A stretch of DNA of 64,000 nt from Micropruina glycogenica (GTDB taxonomy: Bacteria > Actinomycetota > Actinomycetes > Propionibacteriales > Propionibacteriaceae): NCBI RefSeq assembly GCF_900289045.1, contig NZ_LT985188.1, forward strand, positions 3,596,001 to 3,660,000, read 5' to 3'. The notes under the pieces were generated by a model that was not told the DNA's origin, made no database searches, and was given only the letters and a program-made list of their open reading frames with translations. Made by a program: the position numbers and the translations under genes. Each line of letters starts with the position of its first letter. Position 1 is the first letter of the stretch. This document shows positions 9,506 through 18,512 of this stretch, piece after piece.

Positions 9506-9567
9506 TTGGGGACGGTTCCCAACTCGCGCCACCGCCGTTTCTGGCGCGAGTCAGGAACCGTCCCCAA
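9506..9567. repeat. GGGGACGGTTC hairpin element
   Basis: Two long complementary arms: TTGGGGACGGTTCC (9506-9519) with GGAACCGTCCCCAA (9554-9567), and inside them ACTCGCGCCA with TGGCGCGAGT, leaving a short loop. Members of the same GGGGACGGTTC family occur at 27.7, 52.1 and 62.2 kb. It sits immediately before a decayed DUF4383 gene. A REP/RAYT-type or other hairpin-transposed element is possible, but no transposase is visible here. Confidence 0.7.
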
Positions 9568-9584
9568 CGTGCGCCAAGGCGACA

Positions 9585-9767
9585 GGGGAATCGACGCAAA
9601 TGCTTCCTGCGTCACCACCAACTCCGGCGACCTGATGATGGCCGGCCACCACTCCGACGCCATGCTGCTTGGGCTTGTTCCAGGTGTCGGTGCTGCACAA
9701 CGTCGTCCATCTGCTGTTCGGCGTCGGTGTGTTGCTGACCCGCAAGCGGGCAGCTGCCAAGGCCTGA
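9585..9767 (+). pseudogene. 3' remnant of a DUF4383 four-helix membrane protein
   Basis: One frame reads TTNSGDLMMAGHHSDAMLLGL, then after a one-base shift at about 9672-9680 another reads FQVSVLHNVVHLLFGVGVLL and TRKRAAAKA before the TGA at 9765. Together these match the C-terminal half of DUF4383 membrane proteins (LFQVSVLHNxVHLLFG is a family signature). The N-terminal half is missing, with the hairpin element at 9506-9567 in its place. A decayed gene, not expected to make a protein. Confidence 0.6.
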
Positions 9768-9812
9768 CCGCTCAACCCCGCCAGGTGTGCCTGTCGCCGG
9801 AGAGGCGATCGC

Positions 9813-10697
9813 TCAGACGCGTGGCTTGTGCCACTCGACACTGACCGTTTCGCCTTCCGGGGACAGGTGCGCGACCAACACCGTGGCAGTCAGCATCGGG
9901 CGATTGGGCACGCCGAGCACCTCCAGCATCAGCGGCAGCACCGGACGGTGCCCGCAGATCGCCCGTGGCACTCCGCTCGCGGCCGTCTCACCGATCAACC
10001 GCTTCATCAGCTTGCGCACGCCCTCGGGGCTCTCTTTCGCCTTCTCTTCCGAGAGCGTCGCCCAGCCCTGCACGTCCAAGCGCTGGGCCTTCGCGTAGGG
10101 CGTCAGCGTGCTGGTGCACCGCAACGAACTGGACGAGTCGAGGTCGCGCACTCCGTAGGCGTCCAGCAGAGGTATCAACTGCTTGCTCTGCTTGCGGCCG
10201 CGGCTGCTGAGTTGCCGCAGCTGGTCCTTGCCCGACCAGTGCTTGCGGTCCATCGCCTTGCCGTGCCGCACGATCAGCAACGGGGTCGTCTGCGGCAACG
10301 TGACCGCCTGCTGCAGCAGATCGCGCTCGTCGGCGTACGTCATGCGGCGCAGCGCCGACGGCACGGTCAGCCAGGTGCGCCTGTCGACCTCTGAGTTGGG
10401 CTTGAACCGCTTCTCGGCGGTCATCACGCCCAGCCAGTACGCCACCCGCTTGGTGCCGGTCGGAATCGGGTACTCAATGCGGTCGACGGGGTGCACGAGC
10501 CGAATCACCGCCGCGGTCTCTTCGACCGTTTCGCGCACCGCCGCGGCGGGCAGGTACTCGTCGGGGTCGAGCTTGCCCTTGGGCAGCGACCAGTCGTTGT
10601 AGCTCGGCCGGTGAATCAGCAGCACCTGCACCTGCTTGCCCGGTGGACGGCGCAGCACGATGGCGCCGGCCGCCTCGACCAGTCGACCACCCGCCAT
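9813..10697 (-). CDS. Nudix hydrolase fused to a histidine phosphatase domain (MutT1-like)
   Basis: 294 residues. An N-terminal Nudix domain (residues about 5-130) has the Nudix box running from GKLDPDE to RETVEET. A C-terminal histidine phosphatase domain begins with the LLIVRHGKA motif (about 170). This two-domain layout is that of mycobacterial MutT1, which hydrolyses 8-oxo-(d)GTP or diadenosine polyphosphates and then the released nucleotide. The ATG overlaps the ppk1 stop (TGATG), giving a coupled mshD-ppk1-mutT1 run, an arrangement linking nucleotide sanitation with polyphosphate metabolism. Exact substrate is inferred. Confidence 0.85.
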   Translation of the reverse strand: MAGGRLVEAAGAIVLRRPPGKQVQVLLIHRPSYNDWSLPKGKLDPDEYLPAAAVRETVEETAAVIRLVHPVDRIEYPIPTGTKRVAYWLGVMTAEKRFKPNSEVDRRTWLTVPSALRRMTYADERDLLQQAVTLPQTTPLLIVRHGKAMDRKHWSGKDQLRQLSSRGRKQSKQLIPLLDAYGVRDLDSSSSLRCTSTLTPYAKAQRLDVQGWATLSEEKAKESPEGVRKLMKRLIGETAASGVPRAICGHRPVLPLMLEVLGVPNRPMLTATVLVAHLSPEGETVSVEWHKPRV

Positions 10698-12805
10698 CAG
10701 GCGCCCCGCTCGGGGGTCCGCCGGGCGCTGACCGCCTGGATCAGCGCTTCCTGCATGTCGAGCAGCGGTTCGCCCGCGGCGTCGGCGGTGCGCTGCGTCC
10801 AACCGTTCGGCTCGAGCCACCACGACGCGGTGCCCTCGTCGAAGGCCATGTCGAACCACTCTTCGATCTGACCGATGTGCCGCGGGTTGGTGATCGACAC
10901 CAGCACCTCGACCCTCCGATCGAGGTTGCGGTGCATCAGGTCGGTCGACCCCAGCCCCACCCGCGGCTGGCCGCCGTTGGCGAACCAGAACAGCCGGCTG
11001 TGCTCCAAGAACCGGCCCAGGATCGAACGCACCCGAATGTTCTCGCTCAGCCCGGGCACCCCCGCTTTCACCGTGCAGATGCCGCGCACCCACAGGTCGA
11101 CCGGAACGCCGGCCTGCGACGCCCGGTACAACGCGTCGGTGACGGCCTCGTCGACGATCGAGTTGACCTTCATTCTGATACCGGCCGGACGGCCCGCGCG
11201 CTGGTGTTCGATCTCGTCGTCGATGAACTCGAGCAACCCGCGGCGAATGCCGTGCGGAGCCACCAGCAGTCGTCGGTAGTCGCGCTCCTGACCCATGCCC
11301 GACAGGTGGTTGAACAGCCTGGCGACGTCGTCGGTGATCACCGGGTTGGCGGTCAGCAGACCCACGTCTTCATACATGCGGGCCGTTTTGGGGTTGTAGT
11401 TGCCGGTGCCGATGTGGCAGTAGCGGCGAAGGCTGTCGGGCTCGTCACGCACCACCAGCGACAGCTTGCAATGCGTCTTCAGCCCGATCAGCCCGTACAC
11501 CACGTGGCAGCCGGCGCGTTCGAGTTTGCGGGCCCACGCGATGTTGGCCTGCTCATCGAAGCGCGCCTTGATCTCGACCAGGGCCAGCACCTGCTTGCCC
11601 GCCTGGGCGGCGTCGATCAGGGCGTCGATGATCGGCGAGTCGCCGGACGTGCGGTACAACGTCTGCTTGATCGCCAGCACCGTCGGGTCGGCCGCCGCCT
11701 GCTCGATGAACCGCTGCACCGACGTGGCGAACGAGTGGTACGGGTGGTGCAGCAGCACGTCGCGCTGCTTGAGCGCCGCGAACATGTCGGCCGGTTTGGC
11801 GGTCTCGACCTCGGCCAGTTCGGGGTGGGTGCGGGGCAGAAAGGCCGGGTACTTCAGCGCCTCGCGGTCGAGGTCGGCCAGCGAGAAGAGTCCGCGCAGG
11901 TCGAGCGGCGGCGGCAGCTTGAAGACTTCCTTCTCGGTGATGTCGAGTTCGTTGATCAGCAGGTCGAGCATCACGTCGTCGATGTCTTCTTCGACTTCGA
12001 GCCGCACGGGCGGCCGGCCGATCTTGCGCCGCAGCAACTCCTGCTCCAAGGCGTACAGCAGGTTCTCGGCATCGTCCTCTTCGACTTCGAGGTCCTCGTT
12101 GCGGGTGACCCTGAAGGTGGAGTGGTCGAGCACCTGCATGCCCGAGAACAACCGGTCGAGGTGTTGTGAGATGACGTCCTCGATGGCGATGAACCGGCCC
12201 TCACCGAGCTGCAGGAAGCGGCTCAACAGGGTGGGCACCTTGACCCGGGCGAACTGGCGGGCCCCGGTGGTGGGGTTCTTCAGCAGCACCGCCAGGTTGT
12301 TGCTCAAGCCCGAGATGTAGGGGAACGGGTGTGAAGGATCGACCGCCAGCGGAGTGAGCACCGGAAAGATGCGCTCTTCGAACAGGGTGGCCATCTTTTC
12401 GCGCTCGGGGTCGGTGAGTTGGTCCCAGCGCAGCACCTCGATGCCGTGCTCGGCCAGCGCGGGCCGCACGTCTTCGGCGAACACGCGGGCCTGCTCGGTG
12501 ACCAGTTCGCGGGCCCGGCTCATGATCGCCTCATGCAGGTCGCGGGGCAGAATGCCCGAGGCGGACGGCACGGCCACCCCCGCCGCGATGCGTCGCTTGA
12601 GCCCTGCCACCCGCACCATGAAGAACTCGTCGAGGTTCGAGCTGAAGATGGCCAGAAACTTGGCGCGTTCGAGCAACGGCACGCGCTTGGCGTCTTTGGC
12701 CAGGTCGAGCACCCGGTTGTTGAAGCTCAACCAGCTCAGCTCGCGGTCGGAATACCGGTCGTCGGGCAGTTCGGTGGACTCGTCGGGTGTGACGTCGGCG
12801 GTCAT
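10697..12805 (-). CDS. ppk1: Polyphosphate kinase 1
   Basis: 702 residues, normal for PPK1: N-terminal domain ([20 protein letters not shown]), head domain, and two C-terminal phospholipase-D-like domains. The autophosphorylated His lies in [16 protein letters not shown], and the second conserved site is [15 protein letters not shown]. It reversibly makes polyphosphate from ATP. The ATG at 12805 overlaps the mshD stop (TGATG), and the stop overlaps the mutT1 start. With pstSCAB nearby, the region links phosphate uptake and storage. Confidence 0.95.
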   Translation of the reverse strand: MTADVTPDESTELPDDRYSDRELSWLSFNNRVLDLAKDAKRVPLLERAKFLAIFSSNLDEFFMVRVAGLKRRIAAGVAVPSASGILPRDLHEAIMSRARELVTEQARVFAEDVRPALAEHGIEVLRWDQLTDPEREKMATLFEERIFPVLTPLAVDPSHPFPYISGLSNNLAVLLKNPTTGARQFARVKVPTLLSRFLQLGEGRFIAIEDVISQHLDRLFSGMQVLDHSTFRVTRNEDLEVEEDDAENLLYALEQELLRRKIGRPPVRLEVEEDIDDVMLDLLINELDITEKEVFKLPPPLDLRGLFSLADLDREALKYPAFLPRTHPELAEVETAKPADMFAALKQRDVLLHHPYHSFATSVQRFIEQAAADPTVLAIKQTLYRTSGDSPIIDALIDAAQAGKQVLALVEIKARFDEQANIAWARKLERAGCHVVYGLIGLKTHCKLSLVVRDEPDSLRRYCHIGTGNYNPKTARMYEDVGLLTANPVITDDVARLFNHLSGMGQERDYRRLLVAPHGIRRGLLEFIDDEIEHQRAGRPAGIRMKVNSIVDEAVTDALYRASQAGVPVDLWVRGICTVKAGVPGLSENIRVRSILGRFLEHSRLFWFANGGQPRVGLGSTDLMHRNLDRRVEVLVSITNPRHIGQIEEWFDMAFDEGTASWWLEPNGWTQRTADAAGEPLLDMQEALIQAVSARRTPERGA

Positions 12806-13647
12806 CACGGCTCCTGGGAAGGCTCTGGTGGCGGACCGTACAGAACGTCGCTGTGCACCACGGCGAAGCCGGCCCGGTCGTACAGTTCTACCGCGCGAGT
12901 GTTGGCCGCTTCAACGTAGAGGTGCACGGTGGTACAGCCCTGTTCGGCCAGGTGGTTCAGGCCGGCAGCGAGCAGGCGTCGTCCCAAGCCTTGGCCCTGC
13001 GCCCGAGGGCCGGTGGCGAGAATGTAGACCTCGCCGCGGCCGTCGGGGTGGCGCTTGGTCCAGTGAAAGCCGGTGAGGCCCTCGGCGTCAGTGCTGACCA
13101 GAAAGCCCGCCGGGTCGTACCAGTCGTCGCCCAGCCGGGTATCGAGGTCGTTCCGCGAGAAGTGGGCCTGCTCGGGGTGCCAGGCGAACGCCTCTGCGTT
13201 GAGGACGAGAAACGCCTCTGTGTCGCTGGCCGGGTCGAAGGGCCTGATGTCGGGGTCGTCGAGCTCGACCGGCGGGTCGAGTGGTCGTTGCATGATCAGC
13301 AGCCGGCGCTTCTCGACCAGGTGGTTCGCGGTGGCGAAGTGATGGGCGGCGTCGAGGTCACCGAACGCCCACACGGGCAGCGGGCCGAGGTCGTGCAACA
13401 GGCGGGTGCCGATGCCCTGTCGGCGGTGTTCGGGGTGCACCAACAGCTGAGCGGTGCCGTGCCGGCGGTTGCCCTGGGCATAGCCGAGCAAGTCGTCTGT
13501 GCCGCCACGTTCGAAGCGATGCTCGACACCTGCATCATTGCTGGTCAGAGCGAAGCGGGCGTCTTCATTGAGCGGGTACTCACGGTCGGCCTCGGCAACC
13601 GCGGCAGCCAGCGCCAGTACCTGGTCGACCACCTGGCGGCTCAACAT
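12805..13647 (-). CDS. mshD: Mycothiol synthase (acetyl-CoA:Cys-GlcN-Ins acetyltransferase)
   Basis: 280 residues with two tandem GNAT domains. The C-terminal one carries [19 protein letters not shown], the acetyl-CoA-binding R/Q-x-x-G-x-G/A loop, and the N-terminal one the degenerate [14 protein letters not shown]. It performs the last step of mycothiol synthesis in the cytosol. The order glnR-mshD-(ppk1)-pst is close to the mycobacterial glnR-mshD-phoT block. A TAGCCT hexamer lies 6 nt before the ATG, so the transcript that drives mshD-ppk1-mutT1 is probably leaderless. Confidence 0.9.
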   Translation of the reverse strand: MLSRQVVDQVLALAAAVAEADREYPLNEDARFALTSNDAGVEHRFERGGTDDLLGYAQGNRRHGTAQLLVHPEHRRQGIGTRLLHDLGPLPVWAFGDLDAAHHFATANHLVEKRRLLIMQRPLDPPVELDDPDIRPFDPASDTEAFLVLNAEAFAWHPEQAHFSRNDLDTRLGDDWYDPAGFLVSTDAEGLTGFHWTKRHPDGRGEVYILATGPRAQGQGLGRRLLAAGLNHLAEQGCTTVHLYVEAANTRAVELYDRAGFAVVHSDVLYGPPPEPSQEP

Positions 13648-13747
13648 GTGCCCAGGCTATCGGGGTCGTCCATGTCGCGGGGCGCCTCTGCTGGTCGAGC
13701 TTGTCGAGACCCCTTTGCGTCTTGTCCGGCCTGCAGGGGTTGCGTGG

Positions 13748-13863
13748 GTTGCCGCGGAGCGGTGCCGCCCCTGTCCCGCCCTTGCCGGACTGCTCGGCCA
13801 GCGCCTCGCAGTGCGCAAACACCCGACCACGCCCTGACCGGGGCGCCACCGCTCCGCTTCATG
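13748..13863. repeat. MITE-like element, copy B
   Basis: Inverted relative to copy A (5126-5236) and matching it along about 110 bp, including the shared core GGACTGCTCGGCCAGCGCC. Ends are facing GGAGCGGTGCCGCCCC and GGGGCGCCACCGCTCC, an imperfect terminal inverted repeat of about 16 bp. No coding capacity. Confidence 0.6.
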
Positions 13864-13888
13864 GTTGCGACTCGCTCCATGGTGGTTC

Positions 13889-13973
13889 CGTCATCCCGGC
13901 GGACGCCGGGATCCCACGACGGGTCTCGACGAGCTCGACCAGCGGACTCGTCATCCCGGCGCACGCCGGGATC
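13889..13973. repeat. Two REP-like palindromes
   Basis: CGTCATCCCGGCGGACGCC followed by GGGATC at 13889-13912 and CGTCATCCCGGCGCACGCC followed by GGGATC at 13949-13973. Each folds as a CCCGGCG-nA-CGCCGGG hairpin. The family recurs at 44.74-44.81 kb and 53.6-53.8 kb, always outside genes. Confidence 0.7.
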
Positions 13974-14013
13974 TCACGTGAGCGGGGTCTCGACGGGCTC
14001 GACCAGCGGGACG

Positions 14014-14673
14014 CTACGGCGAGAACCGGTACCCGACGTTGCGCACGGTGCCGATGAGCGACTCGTGCTCTGAGCCGAGCTTGGCGCGCAGGCGGCGAAT
14101 GTGCACGTCGACGGTGCGGGTGCCGCCGAAGTAGTCGTAGCCCCAGACGTCGGCGAGCAGGTGTTCGCGGCTGAACACCCGGCCCGGGTGCAGCACCAGG
14201 TACTTGAGCAGTTCGAACTCGGTGTAGGTGAGGTCGAGGGGCTGCTCGCCCAGCCGCGCAGAATAGGCGGCCTCGTCGATGACGATGCCGCCGGCCTGAA
14301 TCAGCCCGTCGCTGTCGTTGCTGCTGAGCAGCAGCCTGATACGGGCGTCGAACTCGGCCGGGCCGGCCTTGTCGAGAATCAGGTCCGAGACGCCCCAGTC
14401 GCCGGTGATCGCGGCCAGGCCGCCCTCGGTGACCACCAGCAGCAACGGCAGCGTGATGCCCGATGAGATGAACAGCCGGCAGATCATGCGCGCGTTGGCC
14501 AGCTCGTTGCGCCCGTCGATCACGATCACGTCGGCCTTGGCCGACTCGGTGAGTGCGGTGGTGTCGGCGGGGGCGCTGCGCAGGTCGTGCGCCAGCAGGG
14601 CGACCGCGGGCAGCACGACCTCTGGACGTGCGCCTGCGGTGAGTTCGTTGCTCACCACGAGCAGTGACGCCAT
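14014..14673 (-). CDS. glnR: GlnR-type OmpR-family response regulator (nitrogen control)
   Basis: 219 residues from ATG 14673 ([14 protein letters not shown]); the GGGGG tract just upstream serves as an SD. The N-terminal receiver-like domain has the [21 protein letters not shown] segment (shown in two parts: [12 protein letters not shown] and AGPAEFDAR) characteristic of GlnR, where the usual phosphorylation pocket is incomplete. The C-terminal winged helix has [29 protein letters not shown] and [14 protein letters not shown]. GlnR activates nitrogen-assimilation genes in actinobacteria. The neighbour mshD is as in Mycobacterium tuberculosis. Confidence 0.85.
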   Translation of the reverse strand: MASLLVVSNELTAGARPEVVLPAVALLAHDLRSAPADTTALTESAKADVIVIDGRNELANARMICRLFISSGITLPLLLVVTEGGLAAITGDWGVSDLILDKAGPAEFDARIRLLLSSNDSDGLIQAGGIVIDEAAYSARLGEQPLDLTYTEFELLKYLVLHPGRVFSREHLLADVWGYDYFGGTRTVDVHIRRLRAKLGSEHESLIGTVRNVGYRFSP

Positions 14674-14765
14674 GCCAACCCCCGTCCGGTCGGCTACAGA
14701 ATAGTGAACGTCGCCGAAGGCGCTCACTCACCATCCGCTGAACGGTCGTCGGCGCGTCCGCCGGG

Positions 14766-15191
14766 TCACAGATCGAGGCAGATGGTCATCGGCCCGTCGT
14801 TCACCGAGGCGACAGCCATCATGGCGCCGAAGCGTCCGGTCTCTACCCGGGCGCCGCGGGTGCGCAGGGCCTCGACGAACGCGTCGACCAACGGTTCGCT
14901 CACTGCTGCCGGGGCGGCGGCGTTCCACGACGGGCGGCGTCCCTTGCGGGTGTCGGCGTAAAGGGTGAACTGGCTCACCACCAGCAGCGGTGCCGCCAGA
15001 TCGGCGCAGCTTCGTTCGCCGGCCATGATGCGCAGGTTCCACACCTTGTCGGCCAGCGCTTCGGCGGTGGCCGCGGTGTCGTCGTGGGTGGCGCCGACGA
15101 GCACCAGCAGGCCGGGCTCGGCGATGCTGCCCACCACCTCGCCGGCCACCGTCACCGAGGCCGAGGTCACCCGTTGCACCACCGCTCGCAT
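14766..15191 (-). CDS. dtd: D-aminoacyl-tRNA deacylase
   Basis: 141 residues, normal for DTD. Signature motifs are SQFTLYAD (substrate and catalytic Thr region) and the cross-subunit NDGPMT, with the usual Gly-cisPro but Met where Val is common. It removes D-amino acids (and glycine) mischarged on tRNA in the cytosol as a homodimer. Start ATG at 15191; a TGACAAGATTG element sits 16 nt upstream of it, identical in sequence and distance to one before the transcarboxylase 5S gene. Confidence 0.92.
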   Translation of the reverse strand: MRAVVQRVTSASVTVAGEVVGSIAEPGLLVLVGATHDDTAATAEALADKVWNLRIMAGERSCADLAAPLLVVSQFTLYADTRKGRRPSWNAAAPAAVSEPLVDAFVEALRTRGARVETGRFGAMMAVASVNDGPMTICLDL

Positions 15192-15207
15192 GGCTGCAAT
15201 CTTGTCA
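15192..15207 (-). promoter_or_regulatory. TGACAAGATTG element before dtd
   Basis: On the minus strand the 16 nt before the dtd ATG begin with TGACAAGATTG. The same 11 nt occur at the same distance from the ATG at 55328-55343. CAAGAT with an upstream TG resembles an extended -10, so it may be a promoter for a transcript with a very short or no leader. Confidence 0.4.
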
Positions 15208-15795
15208 GGCCGGTTTGCGCCACTGCACGCAGTAGCGCCAGAACAGCAGCCTGCGGTAGCGGGCGGCCTTCAGTTCGGCGGTCACCGTGCGGCGAACGTC
15301 GGTGTAGCTGTGAGGTGGCGGCCAGCAGGTCGGGGCGGTGTGTTGCCAGTAGCCGCGTTGGGCTCGACGAGCGAGGTTCGCCGGCACCGCCACCAGGTCG
15401 GGTACAAGGTCGACGAGCCGGTCGGCACGAGCAAGCCCGATCACCACCAGCCGCCCGCCCGGAGCCGTCAACTGTGCCAGCCGACGCAGACCGGCCGCCA
15501 GGTCGGGCACGTGATGAAGCGTGGCGATGCTGGCGACCAGGTCGAACCTGCGGCCGAAGTCGTGGCTGAGCGCGTCACCCAGCACCCAGGCGACGCCGGG
15601 GTCGAGCACTCGGCCCCGGTTGAGCACGGCCGCGTCGGCGTCGATGGCGGTGACGTCAGGCACCTGCCGGTGCAGATCCCGGGCCAGCAACCCGTCGCCG
15701 CAGCCCGCGTCGAGCGCGGTGGCGCACCCTGCCGTCTCGTTGAGCACCAGGTGGTGGTCGTGCAGGTTGTGGTTCCACGGCGTGGGGCCGGCCAT
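15205..15795 (-). CDS. Class I SAM-dependent methyltransferase
   Basis: 196 residues. Motif [16 protein letters not shown] (about residues 26-41), acidic motif [10 protein letters not shown], and motif IV/post-[22 protein letters not shown] define a small-molecule methyltransferase of the UbiE/Methyltransf_11 type. The C-terminus ends with a basic [17 protein letters not shown] segment. It ends 13 bp before dtd on the same strand, so the two may be cotranscribed. The methyl acceptor cannot be told. Confidence 0.8.
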   Translation of the reverse strand: MAGPTPWNHNLHDHHLVLNETAGCATALDAGCGDGLLARDLHRQVPDVTAIDADAAVLNRGRVLDPGVAWVLGDALSHDFGRRFDLVASIATLHHVPDLAAGLRRLAQLTAPGGRLVVIGLARADRLVDLVPDLVAVPANLARRAQRGYWQHTAPTCWPPPHSYTDVRRTVTAELKAARYRRLLFWRYCVQWRKPA

Positions 15796-15845
15796 GGGCG
15801 CATCATGGCAGACCCCGCCTGCTTGGCCGGGACTAGAATCCCCGG

Positions 15846-15977
15846 GTGGCTGCGTTGATAGGTGCGTTGATGACCGGGGGAACCATCGCCCTCATCGTCG
15901 CCGCCGCGGCCGTGTTGATCGCCGCGCTGGTGGTGGTCGTTCGCATCTTCACCGACAAGCGCAGGAGTGACACATGA
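15846..15977 (+). CDS. 43-residue single-pass membrane microprotein
   Basis: GTG start, then a hydrophobic stretch of about 30 residues (GTIALIVAAAAVLIAALVVV) and a basic tail RIFTDKRRSDT. The stop overlaps the ATG of the next gene (ATGA), indicating translational coupling with the FABP-like gene. A CTAGAAT sequence about 10 nt upstream may be its -10. No family recognised; the topology predicts a membrane peptide with the basic tail inside. Confidence 0.6.
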   Translation: MAALIGALMTGGTIALIVAAAAVLIAALVVVVRIFTDKRRSDT

Positions 15978-16471
15978 CGTTCGAGATCCCGTCCGATCTC
16001 AACCCCGCCCTGGTCGGCCTGGCCTGGCTGCGAGGACGCTGGGAAGGCAGCGGGTATCGCGAATGGCCCGGTGAAGAGAAGATCAAGTTCGCCCAGCAGG
16101 TCGACTTCGCCGAGAACGGCGGCGACTACCTGCACTACCTGGCGCAGGCGTTCGAGGTGGACGATGACGGGCGCCCGACCAAGCCGCTGTTCATGGAGAC
16201 CGGTTTCTGGCGCCCGCTTCCCGACGGCACCGTCGACGTGGTGATGTGCTCGCCCGACGGCTTCGCCGAGGCCTGGTACGGCAAGCTGCAGCCCGGTCGG
16301 CTCGATCTGGTGACCGACGCGGTCGTCCGAACCCCAGACGCCAAGGTCGCCTACACCGCGGGCCGCCGGCTGTACGGCACAGTGGAAGGCAAGCTCATGT
16401 ACAGCTTCGACCGGGCCACCGAAACCGAGCCGCTGCGTCCGTTCGTTTGGGCGACGCTGCAACGCGCATGA
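15974..16471 (+). CDS. FABP/nitrobindin-like protein (DUF1794 family)
   Basis: 165 residues of the beta-barrel family that includes nitrobindins. Seen: NPALVGLAWLRGRWEGSG near the N-terminus (family motif GxWxGxG), FMETGFWRPLPDGTVDVVM, and a C-terminal Ser-Phe-Asp-Arg strand. Nitrobindins bind haem and can isomerise peroxynitrite; whether this copy keeps the haem His cannot be judged. It overlaps the upstream microprotein and the downstream ygfZ by ATGA. Confidence 0.8.
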   Translation: MTFEIPSDLNPALVGLAWLRGRWEGSGYREWPGEEKIKFAQQVDFAENGGDYLHYLAQAFEVDDDGRPTKPLFMETGFWRPLPDGTVDVVMCSPDGFAEAWYGKLQPGRLDLVTDAVVRTPDAKVAYTAGRRLYGTVEGKLMYSFDRATETEPLRPFVWATLQRA

Positions 16472-17385
16472 CCGTCGTCCGGCATGAATCGGGCCCCGAC
16501 GCGGGCGCGGTCTGGCACTACGGTCATCCGCTGCGCGAGCAGCGGTGGCTGGCTGCCGGTGAGGCGTCCGTCGACCTGTCGCACCGGCCCACCTTCAGCA
16601 TCACCGGCCCTGACCGGCTGACCTGGCTGAACAACATCGTGTCGCAGAAGCTCGACGACCTGGCGTCGGACGCCTGGGTGACCGCGTACATCCTCGACCC
16701 GAACGGACGAATCGTGCACGTCTTCGGCGGCGTGGACGACGGCGCGACGCTGTGGGCGGCCACGGAACCGGGTCATGACGAAGCACTACTGGCCTGGCTA
16801 CGGCGTATGCAGTTCGCGGCCCGGGTCGAGATCACCGAGCGCAGCGAATCCCACGCGATGGTGATCACCCCCGGCGGGCCCGGCATCGTGGCCCGTGACG
16901 AGTTGGACGCAACCCTGGGCGAGCGGCGGGCCGGCACCTGGGCCGCCGACGCCCTGCGCATCGAGGCGGGCCAGCCGCGGGTGTTCGTCGACACCGACGA
17001 ACGCACCATTCCCAACGAACTGGCCAACCCCGACGGGCTCACCCTCGGCCCGGCGGTGCATCTGCAGAAGGGCTGCTACCCAGGGCAAGAGACGGTGGCC
17101 CGGGTCTACAACCTCGGCCGGCCACCGCGCCGGCTGACCCGGCTGCACCTGGACGGGTCGGCCGAGGCACTTCCACAGATCGGCAGCGAGATTGTGCTCG
17201 ACGGCCGTAGCATCGGCAGGGTCGGCTCGTCCGCCCGGCATCACGAGTTAGGACCGGTCGCGCTGGCGCTGATCAAGCGTTCCGTGCCCGCGGACGTCCC
17301 CCTCGTGGTGGACGGCATTGATGCGGCTCAGGAACTCATCGTGGATCCGGAGGTGGGCCTGCACGTGCGGGCCCGGTTGGGATAG
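16468..17385 (+). CDS. ygfZ: YgfZ/GcvT-like folate-binding protein (Fe-S cluster maintenance)
   Basis: 305 residues from the ATG that overlaps the FABP stop. The invariant YgfZ motif KGCYPGQE (about residue 205) with its functional Cys is present. YgfZ uses tetrahydrofolate to help assemble or repair 4Fe-4S clusters. Two bases separate its stop from the GTG of cobT, so it is in the same operon. A target in this window could be the 4Fe-4S serine dehydratase at 53.9 kb (inference). Confidence 0.87.
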   Translation: MTVVRHESGPDAGAVWHYGHPLREQRWLAAGEASVDLSHRPTFSITGPDRLTWLNNIVSQKLDDLASDAWVTAYILDPNGRIVHVFGGVDDGATLWAATEPGHDEALLAWLRRMQFAARVEITERSESHAMVITPGGPGIVARDELDATLGERRAGTWAADALRIEAGQPRVFVDTDERTIPNELANPDGLTLGPAVHLQKGCYPGQETVARVYNLGRPPRRLTRLHLDGSAEALPQIGSEIVLDGRSIGRVGSSARHHELGPVALALIKRSVPADVPLVVDGIDAAQELIVDPEVGLHVRARLG

Positions 17386-17387
17386 AA

Positions 17388-18422
17388 GTGAGTCTGAGTG
17401 ACACCGTCCGCGGCATCGTCGCGGTCGACGAGGTCGCGCGCGCCCAGGCCGTGGAGCATCAACTGGCGCTGGCCAAGCCGCCCCATGCGCTGGGCCGCCT
17501 GGAGGAGCTGGGCGTGCAACTCGCCGCGATAGCCGGGCAGTGTCCGCCACCGATGCCCGATCCGGCCCGGATCGTGGTGGTCGCGGGTGACCACGGCGTG
17601 GTCGACCAGGAGGTGACGCGCTGGCCGCCCGCACTGTCGGGGGTGCTGGCCGGAACCGTGGTGGACGGCGTGGCGGGGGTCAGCGTTCTGGCACGCTCGG
17701 CCGGCGTTCAGGTGGTCGCCCTCGACGCGGGGCTCGCCGCGCCGGTTCCGTCCGTGCCCGAGGCGGTGATCCGCCGGGGTACGGCGGACTTCACCCAGGG
17801 GCCGGCGATGACCCGGGACGAAGCCACGGCTGCGGTCGAACTGGGCATCGCACAGGCCGAACTGGCCTATGACGAGGGTGTTCGCTGCCTCGCCACCGGT
17901 GAGGTCGGCATCGGCAACACCACCACCGCGGCCGCTCTGATCGCCGCCTTCACCGGTGCGGAGGCCGCCGCGGTCGCGGGTCGGGGAGCCGACTCGCCGC
18001 CCGAGATGGTCGCCCGCAAGGTGGACGTGATCGCGCGGGCGCTGGCTCTGCACGCCCCGGATCCGGCCGACCCGATCGGGGTGCTGGCCGCGGTGGGTGG
18101 CGTCGAGCAGGCGGTGCTGACCGGCCTGGTGCTGGGGGCCGCGCGGCTGCGGCTGCCGGTACTGCTGGACGGGGTCACCGGTGTCGCCGCCGGGCTGGCC
18201 GCCGTGGCGCTGTGCCCGGCGGCGTCGGGGTACCTGATCGCTGCGCACGCGGGTGCCGAGCCGGGCATCGGCGTCGGCCTCTCGGCCCTCGAGCTCACCC
18301 CGGTGATCGACCTCGGACTCGCGCTCGGCGAGGGTACGGGAGCCGCGCTGGCGGTGCCGATCCTGCGGGCGTCGGTGGCCGTGATGACCGAGATGGCCAC
18401 CCTGGCGTCACTGCTCGGCTGA
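17388..18422 (+). CDS. cobT: Nicotinate-nucleotide:dimethylbenzimidazole phosphoribosyltransferase
   Basis: 344 residues. Family motifs VVVAGDHGVVDQEVT near residue 60, GEVGIGNTTTAAAL near 175, and the C-terminal LALGEGTGAALAVPIL containing the catalytic Glu. The enzyme makes alpha-ribazole phosphate, the lower ligand of cobalamin. Cobalamin is needed by methylmalonyl-CoA mutase, the partner of the transcarboxylase encoded at 55 kb. GTG start at 17388, 2 bp after ygfZ. No other cob genes are nearby. Confidence 0.92.
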   Translation: MSLSDTVRGIVAVDEVARAQAVEHQLALAKPPHALGRLEELGVQLAAIAGQCPPPMPDPARIVVVAGDHGVVDQEVTRWPPALSGVLAGTVVDGVAGVSVLARSAGVQVVALDAGLAAPVPSVPEAVIRRGTADFTQGPAMTRDEATAAVELGIAQAELAYDEGVRCLATGEVGIGNTTTAAALIAAFTGAEAAAVAGRGADSPPEMVARKVDVIARALALHAPDPADPIGVLAAVGGVEQAVLTGLVLGAARLRLPVLLDGVTGVAAGLAAVALCPAASGYLIAAHAGAEPGIGVGLSALELTPVIDLGLALGEGTGAALAVPILRASVAVMTEMATLASLLG

Positions 18423-18426
18423 TCGA

Positions 18427-18510
18427 TCGTCTGAAATCCACCTGCGACCGGCCGCGACACGCCGCTGGGAGGACGAACCGGGGCGGGTCACCAGGATGAT
18501 TTCAGAATCG
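18427..18510. terminator. Possible bidirectional terminator between convergent genes
   Basis: CGTCTGAAATC at 18427-18437 faces GATTTCAGAATCG near 18497-18509, enclosing a GC-rich segment. The pair lies between the ends of cobT and the DUF480 fusion gene, which converge. The loop is long and there is no U-run, so the call is weak. Confidence 0.3.
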
Positions 18511-18512
18511 CC

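Larger units (their letters stand above)
13648..14013. other. Gene-free spacer made largely of dispersed repeats
   Basis: 366 bp between the mshD start and the glnR stop. In order: TAGCCT -10 hexamer for mshD (13654-13659, minus strand), a GTCGAGCTTGTCGAGACC repeat (about 13694-13713), the MITE-like element copy B (13748-13863), REP-like palindromes (13889-13912 and 13949-13973), and two GTCTCGACG(A/G)GCTCGACC units (about 13922-13941 and 13986-14006). No gene is seen. Confidence 0.65.

Noticed and set aside
14728-14765. An N-terminal extension of GlnR starting at 14727
   Set aside because: The extension ([18 protein letters not shown]) has no family match, and the ATG at 14673 has a G-rich SD and gives the usual length.
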